Assembly (NCBI RefSeq): GCF_900218035.1
Contig: NZ_OBMR01000002.1
Coordinates: forward strand, 342,589-406,588
Length of the DNA stretch: 64,000 bases
Source of the DNA: Pseudobutyrivibrio ruminis DSM 9787
GTDB lineage: Bacteria; Bacillota; Clostridia; Lachnospirales; Lachnospiraceae
Reading direction: 5' to 3'
Shown piece after piece: positions 26,158 through 33,542 of this stretch; the stretch's first letter is position 1; each line of letters starts with the position of its first letter. Position numbers and translations under genes: made by a program. The notes below the pieces were generated by a model. That model made no database searches. It was not told the DNA's origin and saw nothing but the letters and a program-made list of their open reading frames with translations.

Positions 26158-27321
26158 ATGAGTGAACAATATGGTAATGTTCTAGTATTGGGTAATTCTG
26201 GGGTAGGTAAATCTGCCCTTATTAATGCTCTAACTGGCACCACTTCTACCCTTACAGTAAAGGGCTACACCGGCGCCACAAAAGAGATTACAATTTACAC
26301 CTCAGACGACATCGAACTGCGTTTTGTGGACACACCAGGCTTTGAGCCTTCCATTCTCAAGCAAGACAAAATCATTCGCGACGTTCAAAAGTGGTCCAAA
26401 GCATCCATTAACAACGAGGATCATGCCATTCACATGATTTGGTTCTGCTTGGATGCCACTGCCAGCGAGTTTTTCGACAGCACCATCAAAAACCTTATAA
26501 AAGCCGCCAATGTCTGGTCTTCTGTGCCAATTATCGTGGTTATCACCAATTCCTATTCTGAGCCAGAGCGCCAGGAGAATATCGAAAAGGTTCGCTACAT
26601 TTTTGGACAACAGAAAAAGGTCAGCGGCAATCTCATGGATATCATCCCTGTCCTTTCCAATCCATATGTAATTGGGGAAGATGTATTTGTAGCGCCTTTC
26701 GGACTTACAAAACTCATTGATAGAACAAATTCTCTTCTTCCAGACGGCAAGCAGGCCGCCCAGACCGACATGAAGAAATACAAAATCATGCGCCGCCGTA
26801 TTATGTCCCAATCGGTTATCGGAACTGCAAGTACCGCCGGCATCGTGGTGGGTGCCCTTCCAAATATTCCATTTACCGATGCAGTATGGCTCGCCCAGAC
26901 AGAATTAGCCGAGGTTAAAGCCATCGCTAGCATTTACGGCATCAAAAAGGACGACAACAGCAAAGAATTCATTAATAAAATCATAGAAATGGGCACCGTC
27001 AGTACAGCCGCCAAGAGCGTCCTCAGCAGCATAAAAGTCATCCCCGGCATCAACGTAGCCGGCTCCGTAATCAACGGCGTTGTTTCCGGATGCTTTGTTG
27101 CTGCCATCGGCGAGGTTTCCACCTACGCCTTCGAGCAAATCTACCTGGGCAAGAAATCCATCGGCGACATCGACTGGATTAAGAAACTAACCGAAGCTGC
27201 CCTCTCCGGCAACCTCACCGACCTGATCTCTAACGTTCTCGACCAGGTAACAAACGGCACCTCCAAAGAACAAATCGCCAAAATCATCAAAGGAAGTATA
27301 CCAAAAGCAAAAGGACTCTGA
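26158..27321 (+). CDS. Era/YfjP-like GTPase with DUF697-like tail
   Basis: A protein of 387 aa from ATG at 26158 (GGGAGCAAAT upstream). G1 GNSGVGKSA near 11-19; G3 DTPGFE; G4 is VITNS rather than NKxD. The C-terminal 170 residues have two glycine/alanine-rich hydrophobic stretches (GTASTAGIVVGALPNIPF; NVAGSVINGVVSGCFVAAIG) as in DUF697-type membrane GTPases. It probably remodels or senses a membrane. It is the last gene of the EAL run, 30 nt after the hydrolase. Confidence 0.85.
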   Translation: MSEQYGNVLVLGNSGVGKSALINALTGTTSTLTVKGYTGATKEITIYTSDDIELRFVDTPGFEPSILKQDKIIRDVQKWSKASINNEDHAIHMIWFCLDATASEFFDSTIKNLIKAANVWSSVPIIVVITNSYSEPERQENIEKVRYIFGQQKKVSGNLMDIIPVLSNPYVIGEDVFVAPFGLTKLIDRTNSLLPDGKQAAQTDMKKYKIMRRRIMSQSVIGTASTAGIVVGALPNIPFTDAVWLAQTELAEVKAIASIYGIKKDDNSKEFINKIIEMGTVSTAAKSVLSSIKVIPGINVAGSVINGVVSGCFVAAIGEVSTYAFEQIYLGKKSIGDIDWIKKLTEAALSGNLTDLISNVLDQVTNGTSKEQIAKIIKGSIPKAKGL

Positions 27322-27335
27322 TTTCTCAGAGTCCT
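27312..27335 (+). other. Hairpin at the end of the GTPase gene
   Basis: A 10-bp perfect stem with loop TTTC that includes the stop codon. No T-run follows, so it is a weak terminator or an mRNA-stabilising end. Confidence 0.5.
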
Positions 27336-27386
27336 ACATCTTCACCCCCGCATAAATACAGTCTTTGAGCGGTGGTACGCTTTATA

Positions 27387-28028
27387 CTACATATAGTCTT
27401 TTAACGCCACTATTTTTGAAAGTTCTAAGTTACTCTCACATTTTTCAATAACAGAATATTTCTCTTCCGCGAATGCTTTACTTAATATAGCATAGATTTT
27501 CTTCTGCGGTTTAGATGAAACATCTCGAATATCCTTCTTAAGTAGGGTATTAGGAACATTTAAATTTGTATACGAGTCTTCAACAAATCCCATACAAGCA
27601 AATGTATTTCCAGCTATTTTTTCTGAATACAATTTCAATCCAAAATCGCTAAAATCACCAATCATTGATGCCGTCTTCTTTATATTCATCATGTTTTCAA
27701 GAACTTCCAATTTCTGAACTGACGAACCATCTTTAGCCATTATAAAATCGTCTTCTGATAATCTTCCATCAAGACATTTTGAATAAAAGTTAATTGCAGA
27801 AGTTATTTTTCTTCTATTTAACTTAAGGCCAGTCAGGTGTAGAAAATTAGATCTATAAAAAACGACCTCATATAAATCAAGTCCTTCAATTGTATCTTTA
27901 CCATTATCAATTTGCGGTTTTATTTCAGAAGGAGTTCCGTAAACAAATAGAACCTTTTGATCCTCAAGATTCTCATGATAAAGCTTTGCTGCCCTTGTAA
28001 TAATTGATATTACTTTTTTCTTATCCAT
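27387..28028 (-). CDS. PBECR4-like nuclease-domain protein
   Basis: A protein of 213 aa from ATG at 28028, which has GAGGAAG at 8 nt; an in-frame ATG at 28049 has no ribosome site. Features: VLFVYGTPSEIK, FLHLTGLKL, INFYSKCLDGRLSEDDF, KLEVLENMMNIKKTASMIGDF and PNTLLKKDIRD. This resembles the PBECR4 proteins (barnase/EndoU/colicin/RelE-like) known from phages and conjugative elements. It is solitary, convergent with the GTPase operon. Function is inferred from family pattern only; it could be a remnant of a mobile element. Confidence 0.65.
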   Translation of the reverse strand: MDKKKVISIITRAAKLYHENLEDQKVLFVYGTPSEIKPQIDNGKDTIEGLDLYEVVFYRSNFLHLTGLKLNRRKITSAINFYSKCLDGRLSEDDFIMAKDGSSVQKLEVLENMMNIKKTASMIGDFSDFGLKLYSEKIAGNTFACMGFVEDSYTNLNVPNTLLKKDIRDVSSKPQKKIYAILSKAFAEEKYSVIEKCESNLELSKIVALKDYM

Positions 28029-28052
28029 AACACATTCTTCCTCTAACATTTA

Positions 28053-28092
28053 AAATGGGAATGCAATCGCCGCAGCAATTACATTCCCATTT
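28053..28092 (-). other. Long hairpin in the leader of the PBECR4-like gene
   Basis: Perfect 11-bp arms (28053-28063 with 28082-28092) extend inward through a second near-paired segment. It lies just before the ribosome site. It may be a leader structure or a terminator for upstream transcription. Confidence 0.55.
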
Positions 28093-28101
28093 AGTGGTTG
28101 A

Positions 28102-28201
28102 TTTTTCCGTTGTCTGCCAACCTCCAGCACCTATGTCTGGAAAATATCAGGTTTTTCCGTTGCCTGCCAACCTCCAGCACCTATGTCTGGAAAAAGTATC
28201 A
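28102..28201. repeat. Tandem 50-bp direct repeat, two copies
   Basis: 28102-28151 and 28152-28201 share a 42-base block with one T/C difference. Each copy opens TTTTTCC and closes GGAAAA, so each also folds back on itself. No gene is seen in 28202-28311, which is AT-rich. Confidence 0.85.
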
Positions 28202-28311
28202 GATTTTAGGTGTCAACCCACCAAGGCATACGCCTTTCTTAACTATATATTATATCGGTCTAACCTAAAAAACAATACATATATTTCACAAAAAAACTAG
28301 CTTTATTAGGT

Positions 28312-28340
28312 AAAAATAGCGGGTGTCTTACCCGCTATTT
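28312..28340 (-). terminator. Intrinsic terminator after the 60-aa membrane protein
   Basis: An 11-bp perfect stem (28314-28324 with 28330-28340), then TTTTTA on the minus strand. It lies 75 nt from the stop. Confidence 0.75.
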
Positions 28341-28415
28341 GGTGGACCTGGGTCTTTCGACCAGCCCAGAAGCATCATTGCCTCTTCTTGTCTATATAAT
28401 AATATCTAGCGTCAA

Positions 28416-28598
28416 CTATTTCAATAAATACTTGTCAAAAGCCTTATGAACATCTATATGAGTATCCTTGAAGAACAAGATGCACCAAATAATAAATATT
28501 GGAATAGCCATATATGTTGTAATGGCATATGAAAGAATTGTTCCTACAATAGCAAATGGTAAAACTAAAACGCCACACATCCAAGCTCCAATGTTCAT
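28416..28598 (-). CDS. Small membrane protein, 60 aa
   Basis: A 60-aa protein with two hydrophobic segments (about 5-25 and 27-43) and a polar C-terminal tail. AAGGGGGAATAGACA precedes the ATG. Array 2 begins about 70 bp upstream, so this is the nearest gene that the array could control. No family recognised, but ribosome site and terminator support a real gene. Confidence 0.6.
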   Translation of the reverse strand: MNIGAWMCGVLVLPFAIVGTILSYAITTYMAIPIFIIWCILFFKDTHIDVHKAFDKYLLK

Positions 28599-28667
28599 TG
28601 TCTATTCCCCCTTATAAATTCGGCTTTACTATCTTCTACACCCAAAATTACACCATATTTTTATATT

Positions 28668-28947
28668 ATGCATCCGAATCATATAATTATACTTTTGGGA
28701 TGCATAGTATAAAATGAAGATGCATCCCAAATAATAAATTTGAATATTACGGATGCGTACAAGTAGACCACATTTTCAAAAGCATTCATCCCTATCGCCT
28801 AAAATCCATATTAGGGATGTATTATTCCAAAGCTCAATCAAAAAACATGCAGCCTAAAACCACTATACATGAATTTCGGATGCACATCTCTATTACTCAC
28901 TAATCCCACATGCAGCCCAAAAGAATAAATTGATATTTAGGATGCAT
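28668..28947. repeat. Array 2: five 38-39-nt units with ATGCAKCC/GGATGCAT ends
   Basis: The units are 28668-28705, 28720-28758, 28784-28822, 28847-28885 and 28910-28947. Consensus ATGCAKCCYAA at the left and GGATGCAT at the right, with 22-23 variable AT-rich bases inside. Half-site starts: 28668, 28698, 28720, 28751, 28784, 28815, 28847, 28878, 28910, 28940, alternating in orientation with steps 30, 22, 31, 33, 31, 32, 31, 32, 30. This is the same spacing rule as array 1 with a different word. Nothing else is seen in 28948-29050. Confidence 0.87.
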
Positions 28948-29050
28948 TATGAAGAATTACATAGATTAATTACCGCTCTATGGAATACTCAATATTGTAA
29001 GATATAGATAAAGTTCAATTTGTTAACATAAATCTAATCTACCGCAACTA

Positions 29051-29072
29051 TTATAACGTATTTACGTTATAA
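29051..29072. repeat. Perfect 22-nt palindrome
   Basis: Ten-base perfect arms (TTATAACGTA and its complement) around TT, directly beside the metA terminator. Possibly a protein site; nothing more can be said. Confidence 0.5.
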
Positions 29073-29073
29073 A

Positions 29074-29105
29074 TAAAAAACTTCTGTGGTCAACCACAGA
29101 AGTTT
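29074..29105 (-). terminator. Intrinsic terminator after metA
   Basis: A 13-bp inverted repeat (29078-29090 with 29093-29105), with T residues following on the minus strand. Confidence 0.88.
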
Positions 29106-29110
29106 CCTTT

Positions 29111-30034
29111 TTATTTTTCACTAATCTTATTCCACTCATAAGGTGTATTCTGATATACGTAATAATTGAGCCAGTTCGAATACAAGATATTACCGTGGCT
29201 TCTCCACTGAAGCAGTGGCTTCTGCTCTGGGTCGTCGTCTGGGTAGTAGTTTTCTGGCATTGCGATTTCAAGGCCTTTGCCCAAGTCGCGCTTGTATTCG
29301 CTGTCCAGTGTGTAGCGGTCGTACTCAGGGTGGCCCATCACGAAGATGTTGCTACCATCCTTAGACATACAAAGGAATACTCCGGCTTCCTCGCCCTTTG
29401 CACACACTACCAAATCCTCGCAGGCTTCGATATCCTCGGTGCGCACGCCTGTGTGGCGGCTGTGTGGTGCATAGAAAACATCATCAAAACCACGTACGAG
29501 TGGTATCTTTCGGTTCAAAACCCTGTGTGGGAACACGCCAAATTTCTTTTCATCCAAATCGTATTTATCGATACCGTATCTGTAGTAAAGCCCCGCCTGG
29601 CATCCCCAGCACAGATGCAAAGTGGATGTCACATGTGTCTTTGTCCACTCAAAGATTTTGCACATCTCATCCCAGTATTCCACCTCTTCAAAAGGCATCT
29701 GCTCAAGTGGAGCACCTGTGATGATAAGTCCATCGAAATATCTGTCGTACACATCTTCTATCTTTTCATAGAAGTTGTTCAGATGAGTCTTGCTTGTGTT
29801 TTTGCTTTCGTGGCTTCCCACAGTCAGGAAAGTCACATCCACCTGCAAAGGTGTATTTGAAAGAGAACGTAACAACTGAAGCTCTGTGGCTTCTTTTAAT
29901 GGCATCAGATTAAGAATCCCAATACTGATAGGTCTGATGTCCTGGTGAGTAGAACGATTTTCGTCCATGACGAAAATATTCTCGTGCTCAAGTATTGCCT
30001 TTGCAGGTAGATCGTTTTGTGTTCTGATTGGCAT
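29111..30034 (-). CDS. metA: Homoserine O-acyltransferase (probably acetyl-CoA-using)
   Basis: A protein of 307 aa, full length. MPIRTQNDLPAKAILEHENI is the family opening; the nucleophile Cys142 sits in LHLCWGCQAG and the later His/Glu lie in VMGHPEYDRY. It activates homoserine in methionine synthesis. Residue 111 is Glu (GAPLEQMPFEEV); published work on this family ties Glu111 to acetyl-CoA and Gly111 to succinyl-CoA, so despite the usual name this is probably an O-acetyltransferase. No SAM riboswitch or T-box is visible in the short upstream gap (30035-30102). Confidence 0.95.
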   Translation of the reverse strand: MPIRTQNDLPAKAILEHENIFVMDENRSTHQDIRPISIGILNLMPLKEATELQLLRSLSNTPLQVDVTFLTVGSHESKNTSKTHLNNFYEKIEDVYDRYFDGLIITGAPLEQMPFEEVEYWDEMCKIFEWTKTHVTSTLHLCWGCQAGLYYRYGIDKYDLDEKKFGVFPHRVLNRKIPLVRGFDDVFYAPHSRHTGVRTEDIEACEDLVVCAKGEEAGVFLCMSKDGSNIFVMGHPEYDRYTLDSEYKRDLGKGLEIAMPENYYPDDDPEQKPLLQWRSHGNILYSNWLNYYVYQNTPYEWNKISEK

Positions 30035-30102
30035 ACCTATTATTCTCCTCTGTTATTATTAAAAAATCCTTCTCAATTTATAATTTCTAATAATAACACA
30101 AC

Positions 30103-31782
30103 CTACCTTCTTGCGCCATGCATCAATTGTTTATTCTTGTACATTCTTTCATCTGCCAGCAGATATACCGCATTGGCATCCTTGCCCTCGCATTCGTGGC
30201 GATACGCATATCCGATAGCTGCACTTCGATTGATGATTGGGTCCTTTTCGTTGAGAGTTGCAAGTGCATGCTTCATTTCATCTATCAAATAATCCACCTG
30301 AGACATGCTCTCTCCGGTAAGGATAACCACAAACTCATCTCCACCTATTCTGGCTATGAAGCCTTCGTTTCCGAAGCATTTCTCCAGCTCGCCGCCAAAT
30401 TCAAAGAGATATTTATCTCCCATCAAATGTCCCTGATTGTCGTTTACTCCCTTCAATCCATTTAAATCAATGCTTACGATACAATAGTCATCCTCTTTTT
30501 CTGATAATGATTTAATGTACTTCTCATACTTTGATCTATTTGCTATGCCTGTAAGCTCATCGGCATATGCCAAATGCGCCAGAGATTCGTACTCTTTCTT
30601 TCTAGCAATTGACTCTGAAATGAAGATATTGTAGTTCACCAAAGTTGCAAATACCATGCTGATTGCCCCAAGAGGCACAGCCTTTTTCGAAAGCATTATC
30701 TGCTTTGAATATCCCAGCACTTCCATGTAGTAGAAGAAAATATTAAAGATAAAGGATATGGCCAGCATAGCCTGTCCCATAATCTGTATATACTGAGTCT
30801 GTGTTATCAGATTTGAGCTAGCATCCTTAACTAAAATCATTACAAACATGAATACAATCAGAACCATGGCGTCTATCTGATAAATAAACAAATAATGATT
30901 AATATGAGCAATACCTGCAAAATGCAGCCCTATCAAAACCAAAGGAATGATTGCTCCGATTGTTAAGAAAAACTGGAACAGAGTCTTGTGAAGGTAATTT
31001 CTCATAGACCCCATTACCAAATACATCAGCGGTACAACCATATACAAAGAAATGTATTCTATCTCTGTTTGGTGACCATTAGTCTCCACAAACAAATCCA
31101 AAAGTCTAAACTGTGCCAAAAGCCATATTCCAAGGGCTATAAACACAAGTGAAGAATACATCTGCATGTTTATCTCTGGCATATCGCTTCTAAATCCCAG
31201 TCCGATAGCGAAAAACATAAGTCCAAATATGACAAGAAATGCCGCCGACATAAAAATAAACATATTATTATGAATGCTATATAAAAGCAATGTATAATAA
31301 CCAGCCAACGCTGGCGCTTCAAAGTAATTGTAGGCACCATCCTCTGTCACAATAAGTGAAATAGAAATATCCACTGGCCTATCTGTTTTTGGAAGGTTTA
31401 CGAAATTATTCTCACATCCTATAAACTTTCCAGCCTTATATGAATCCAGAAATCCACTTTGTACTTCTTTTGTACTGCAGTACAAAATCCACGCGCTAAA
31501 TCGGGACTCAAACATAATGGTAGGTGTCACAAACTTGTTCACTTCCACGCCAGGATGCACCATATGTATCACATCCCCTATGTGAGCCCCGTCACCAATT
31601 ATTTTTCTTAAATCTGACAATGCCACATTTTCATATACGGTGTCATTGTAGTAAACTCTCCATCCCTCATCCAGCACCACAACTTTGTCGTAATTATGAG
31701 GCTTCAGGAAAAAATGGCCCACCATCATCAACATAATAAATGTTGCCATGGCTATGCTTAGACATAAAATCTTTTTACCCAT
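30103..31782 (-). CDS. Membrane diguanylate cyclase (7TM plus GGDEF)
   Basis: A protein of 559 aa. One N-terminal membrane segment, an outside domain to about residue 165, then about seven membrane segments to 385, then GGDEF: DELTGIANR near 408, SIDLNGLKGVNDNQGH, and RIGGDEF with GGDEF at 480-484, all as in active cyclases. No RxxD inhibitory site is seen just upstream. It should make c-di-GMP in response to an outside or membrane signal. Its start overlaps the stop of a paralogous gene by 8 nt, so the pair is co-translated. Confidence 0.92.
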   Translation of the reverse strand: MGKKILCLSIAMATFIMLMMVGHFFLKPHNYDKVVVLDEGWRVYYNDTVYENVALSDLRKIIGDGAHIGDVIHMVHPGVEVNKFVTPTIMFESRFSAWILYCSTKEVQSGFLDSYKAGKFIGCENNFVNLPKTDRPVDISISLIVTEDGAYNYFEAPALAGYYTLLLYSIHNNMFIFMSAAFLVIFGLMFFAIGLGFRSDMPEINMQMYSSLVFIALGIWLLAQFRLLDLFVETNGHQTEIEYISLYMVVPLMYLVMGSMRNYLHKTLFQFFLTIGAIIPLVLIGLHFAGIAHINHYLFIYQIDAMVLIVFMFVMILVKDASSNLITQTQYIQIMGQAMLAISFIFNIFFYYMEVLGYSKQIMLSKKAVPLGAISMVFATLVNYNIFISESIARKKEYESLAHLAYADELTGIANRSKYEKYIKSLSEKEDDYCIVSIDLNGLKGVNDNQGHLMGDKYLFEFGGELEKCFGNEGFIARIGGDEFVVILTGESMSQVDYLIDEMKHALATLNEKDPIINRSAAIGYAYRHECEGKDANAVYLLADERMYKNKQLMHGARR

Positions 31783-33490
31783 GGTGAGCCTCCTTCATCT
31801 TATACATACGCTGGTCTGCAAGATAAAAGACATCCTGATATCTGCCACCCTTAACCTCATGATTAAAGGCATATCCCACAGATGCAGAAAGTGTGAATTC
31901 ATCATTCATTTCGTTATACTTGGCCATTTCCTTGGACATTGCATCAATACATTTCTTGCAAAGAAGCTCATTTGAATTCTGGAAAACTACAATGAACTCA
32001 TCTCCGCCAGTTCTAGCAATAATATCCGCAGGTCCAAATGCTTTCTTCAAAACATGAGCAAACATGACAAGCATCTTATCGCCTGCAATATGTCCCATAT
32101 TGTCATTAACATACTTTAGTCGGTCCAAATCGATACTGACAATTCCAAAGTTTCCTCTTAGTGACCCAAAGAACTGGCTGAGAGCCGCTCTGTTTTTAAG
32201 CTCTGTCAAAGCATCTGTATAGGCCAAACCTTCCAATTGTTCCTTGATGCGATTTGCACTGATGTGATTAATGCTGTTCATGAAGTAGTAGATAAAATGA
32301 CACATGATGAAAAACAGCATGCCAAGCTCAAGGAAATTAATAGTAGTAAACAGTCCTGTATGGGAAATATACACACTTTCATTAACCTTAACGCTAGGCT
32401 TGGTTCCAATTTCTAGAAGTGACATTACCATCATTATTATGAAACCGATAAACAGATATATTTCAGCGTCCATTCCTACACTTACATCACTATCTGCATG
32501 TTCTCTTCTGTAAACTACCAGGTTTTTAATAAGAGATGGCAGAATTATAAACATTTCGATAATATCAAGTACACCCACAGCATTTAAAAAATGGTTTACA
32601 TGTACAATGTTAAAAACGTGCAAAATCCATATAACAATAGGGAAAATTATATTAACAGCAGCAATTACACGTATCTTATTTTGAATATTATGACTATGAA
32701 TAGAATAAATCAGCATACTGAATCCCAATGGAATCAAGTAAAAGGAAGTATACTCTATCATAGAGAAAAACATCTCTCGATTGCCTATAAAACAAAAGAT
32801 GTCATTTCTGGCAAATATATATACTCCTAGCAGATTTGCAAAAATTGCTCCTACCAGAATTTCGATATCATTCTTTCTTGTAAGCAACAAATAAACCCAC
32901 AATGCAAAAATAATGCAGGAATACATCACAAGAAAGGCCCCAATGAAAATAGATATTCTGTGGTGACTGTAAAATGTTTTTATTAAATCACTCTTTTGGC
33001 CATAAAAAACAGGCATAAACCTTCTGATGGAATTATTCTCGGTAAAGGTATACACCATGATAAGCTTATGAACTCCTGGCCTTGTATCAAGAGTCACAAT
33101 ATTGTATTTCTTTGGAACAAAGCTTCCTGTTTTCAGGTACTCTCTGCCATATGTATAAATCAATTCATCATCCAAATACACATCCACTGTGTTGAGCTTG
33201 CTGAGAAACATAAGGGTTGTGCCTTGTTTCTCCACTGAAATTTCATTTTCAGTGATAATAGTCTCTCCTCGCTTGCTTTCGCCTATATAGTAATCTGCAA
33301 GTCTTACATCACGTAAAGATTCAACCCCACGAAAAACAGACCAGCCTTCTTCGATAGGACTGATCTTGGATTCTGAATTCACTGTGAATCTAGAGCTTCC
33401 AAATACTAAAAGCACTACTGTTACGAATGCTATTAGCAATGGAAGCACTAAGAATTTTTTTATATTTTTTAAACGGGATAAATCTAACAT
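31775..33490 (-). CDS. Membrane diguanylate cyclase, paralogue of the next gene
   Basis: A protein of 571 aa from ATG at 33490; the in-frame GTG at 33496 is equally poor in ribosome-site terms. A TATAAT at about 33499-33504 would place transcription almost at the start codon, so a very short leader is possible. Architecture matches the downstream gene: outside domain, seven or so membrane segments, GGDEF with DALTELKNR, SIDLDRLKYVNDNMGH and RTGGDEF. No RxxD site is visible. Tandem duplication with later divergence is likely; the outside domains differ strongly, suggesting different signals. Confidence 0.9.
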   Translation of the reverse strand: MLDLSRLKNIKKFLVLPLLIAFVTVVLLVFGSSRFTVNSESKISPIEEGWSVFRGVESLRDVRLADYYIGESKRGETIITENEISVEKQGTTLMFLSKLNTVDVYLDDELIYTYGREYLKTGSFVPKKYNIVTLDTRPGVHKLIMVYTFTENNSIRRFMPVFYGQKSDLIKTFYSHHRISIFIGAFLVMYSCIIFALWVYLLLTRKNDIEILVGAIFANLLGVYIFARNDIFCFIGNREMFFSMIEYTSFYLIPLGFSMLIYSIHSHNIQNKIRVIAAVNIIFPIVIWILHVFNIVHVNHFLNAVGVLDIIEMFIILPSLIKNLVVYRREHADSDVSVGMDAEIYLFIGFIIMMVMSLLEIGTKPSVKVNESVYISHTGLFTTINFLELGMLFFIMCHFIYYFMNSINHISANRIKEQLEGLAYTDALTELKNRAALSQFFGSLRGNFGIVSIDLDRLKYVNDNMGHIAGDKMLVMFAHVLKKAFGPADIIARTGGDEFIVVFQNSNELLCKKCIDAMSKEMAKYNEMNDEFTLSASVGYAFNHEVKGGRYQDVFYLADQRMYKMKEAHHG

Positions 33491-33542
33491 ACACACATTA
33501 TAGTATCCATATGTGTTTTATTTATAGAAAAATGGTTACCAT

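Noticed and set aside
28055..28300. Plus-strand 81-aa open frame
   Set aside because: It is made of the hairpin and the 50-bp tandem repeat and has no ribosome site.
28668..28947. CRISPR array or tandem repeat
   Set aside because: Conserved ends are inverted pairs, the gaps between units differ (14 to 25 nt), and there is no leader or cas gene.
30035..30102. SAM riboswitch or T-box before metA
   Set aside because: Only 68 nt lie upstream and no conserved core is visible.
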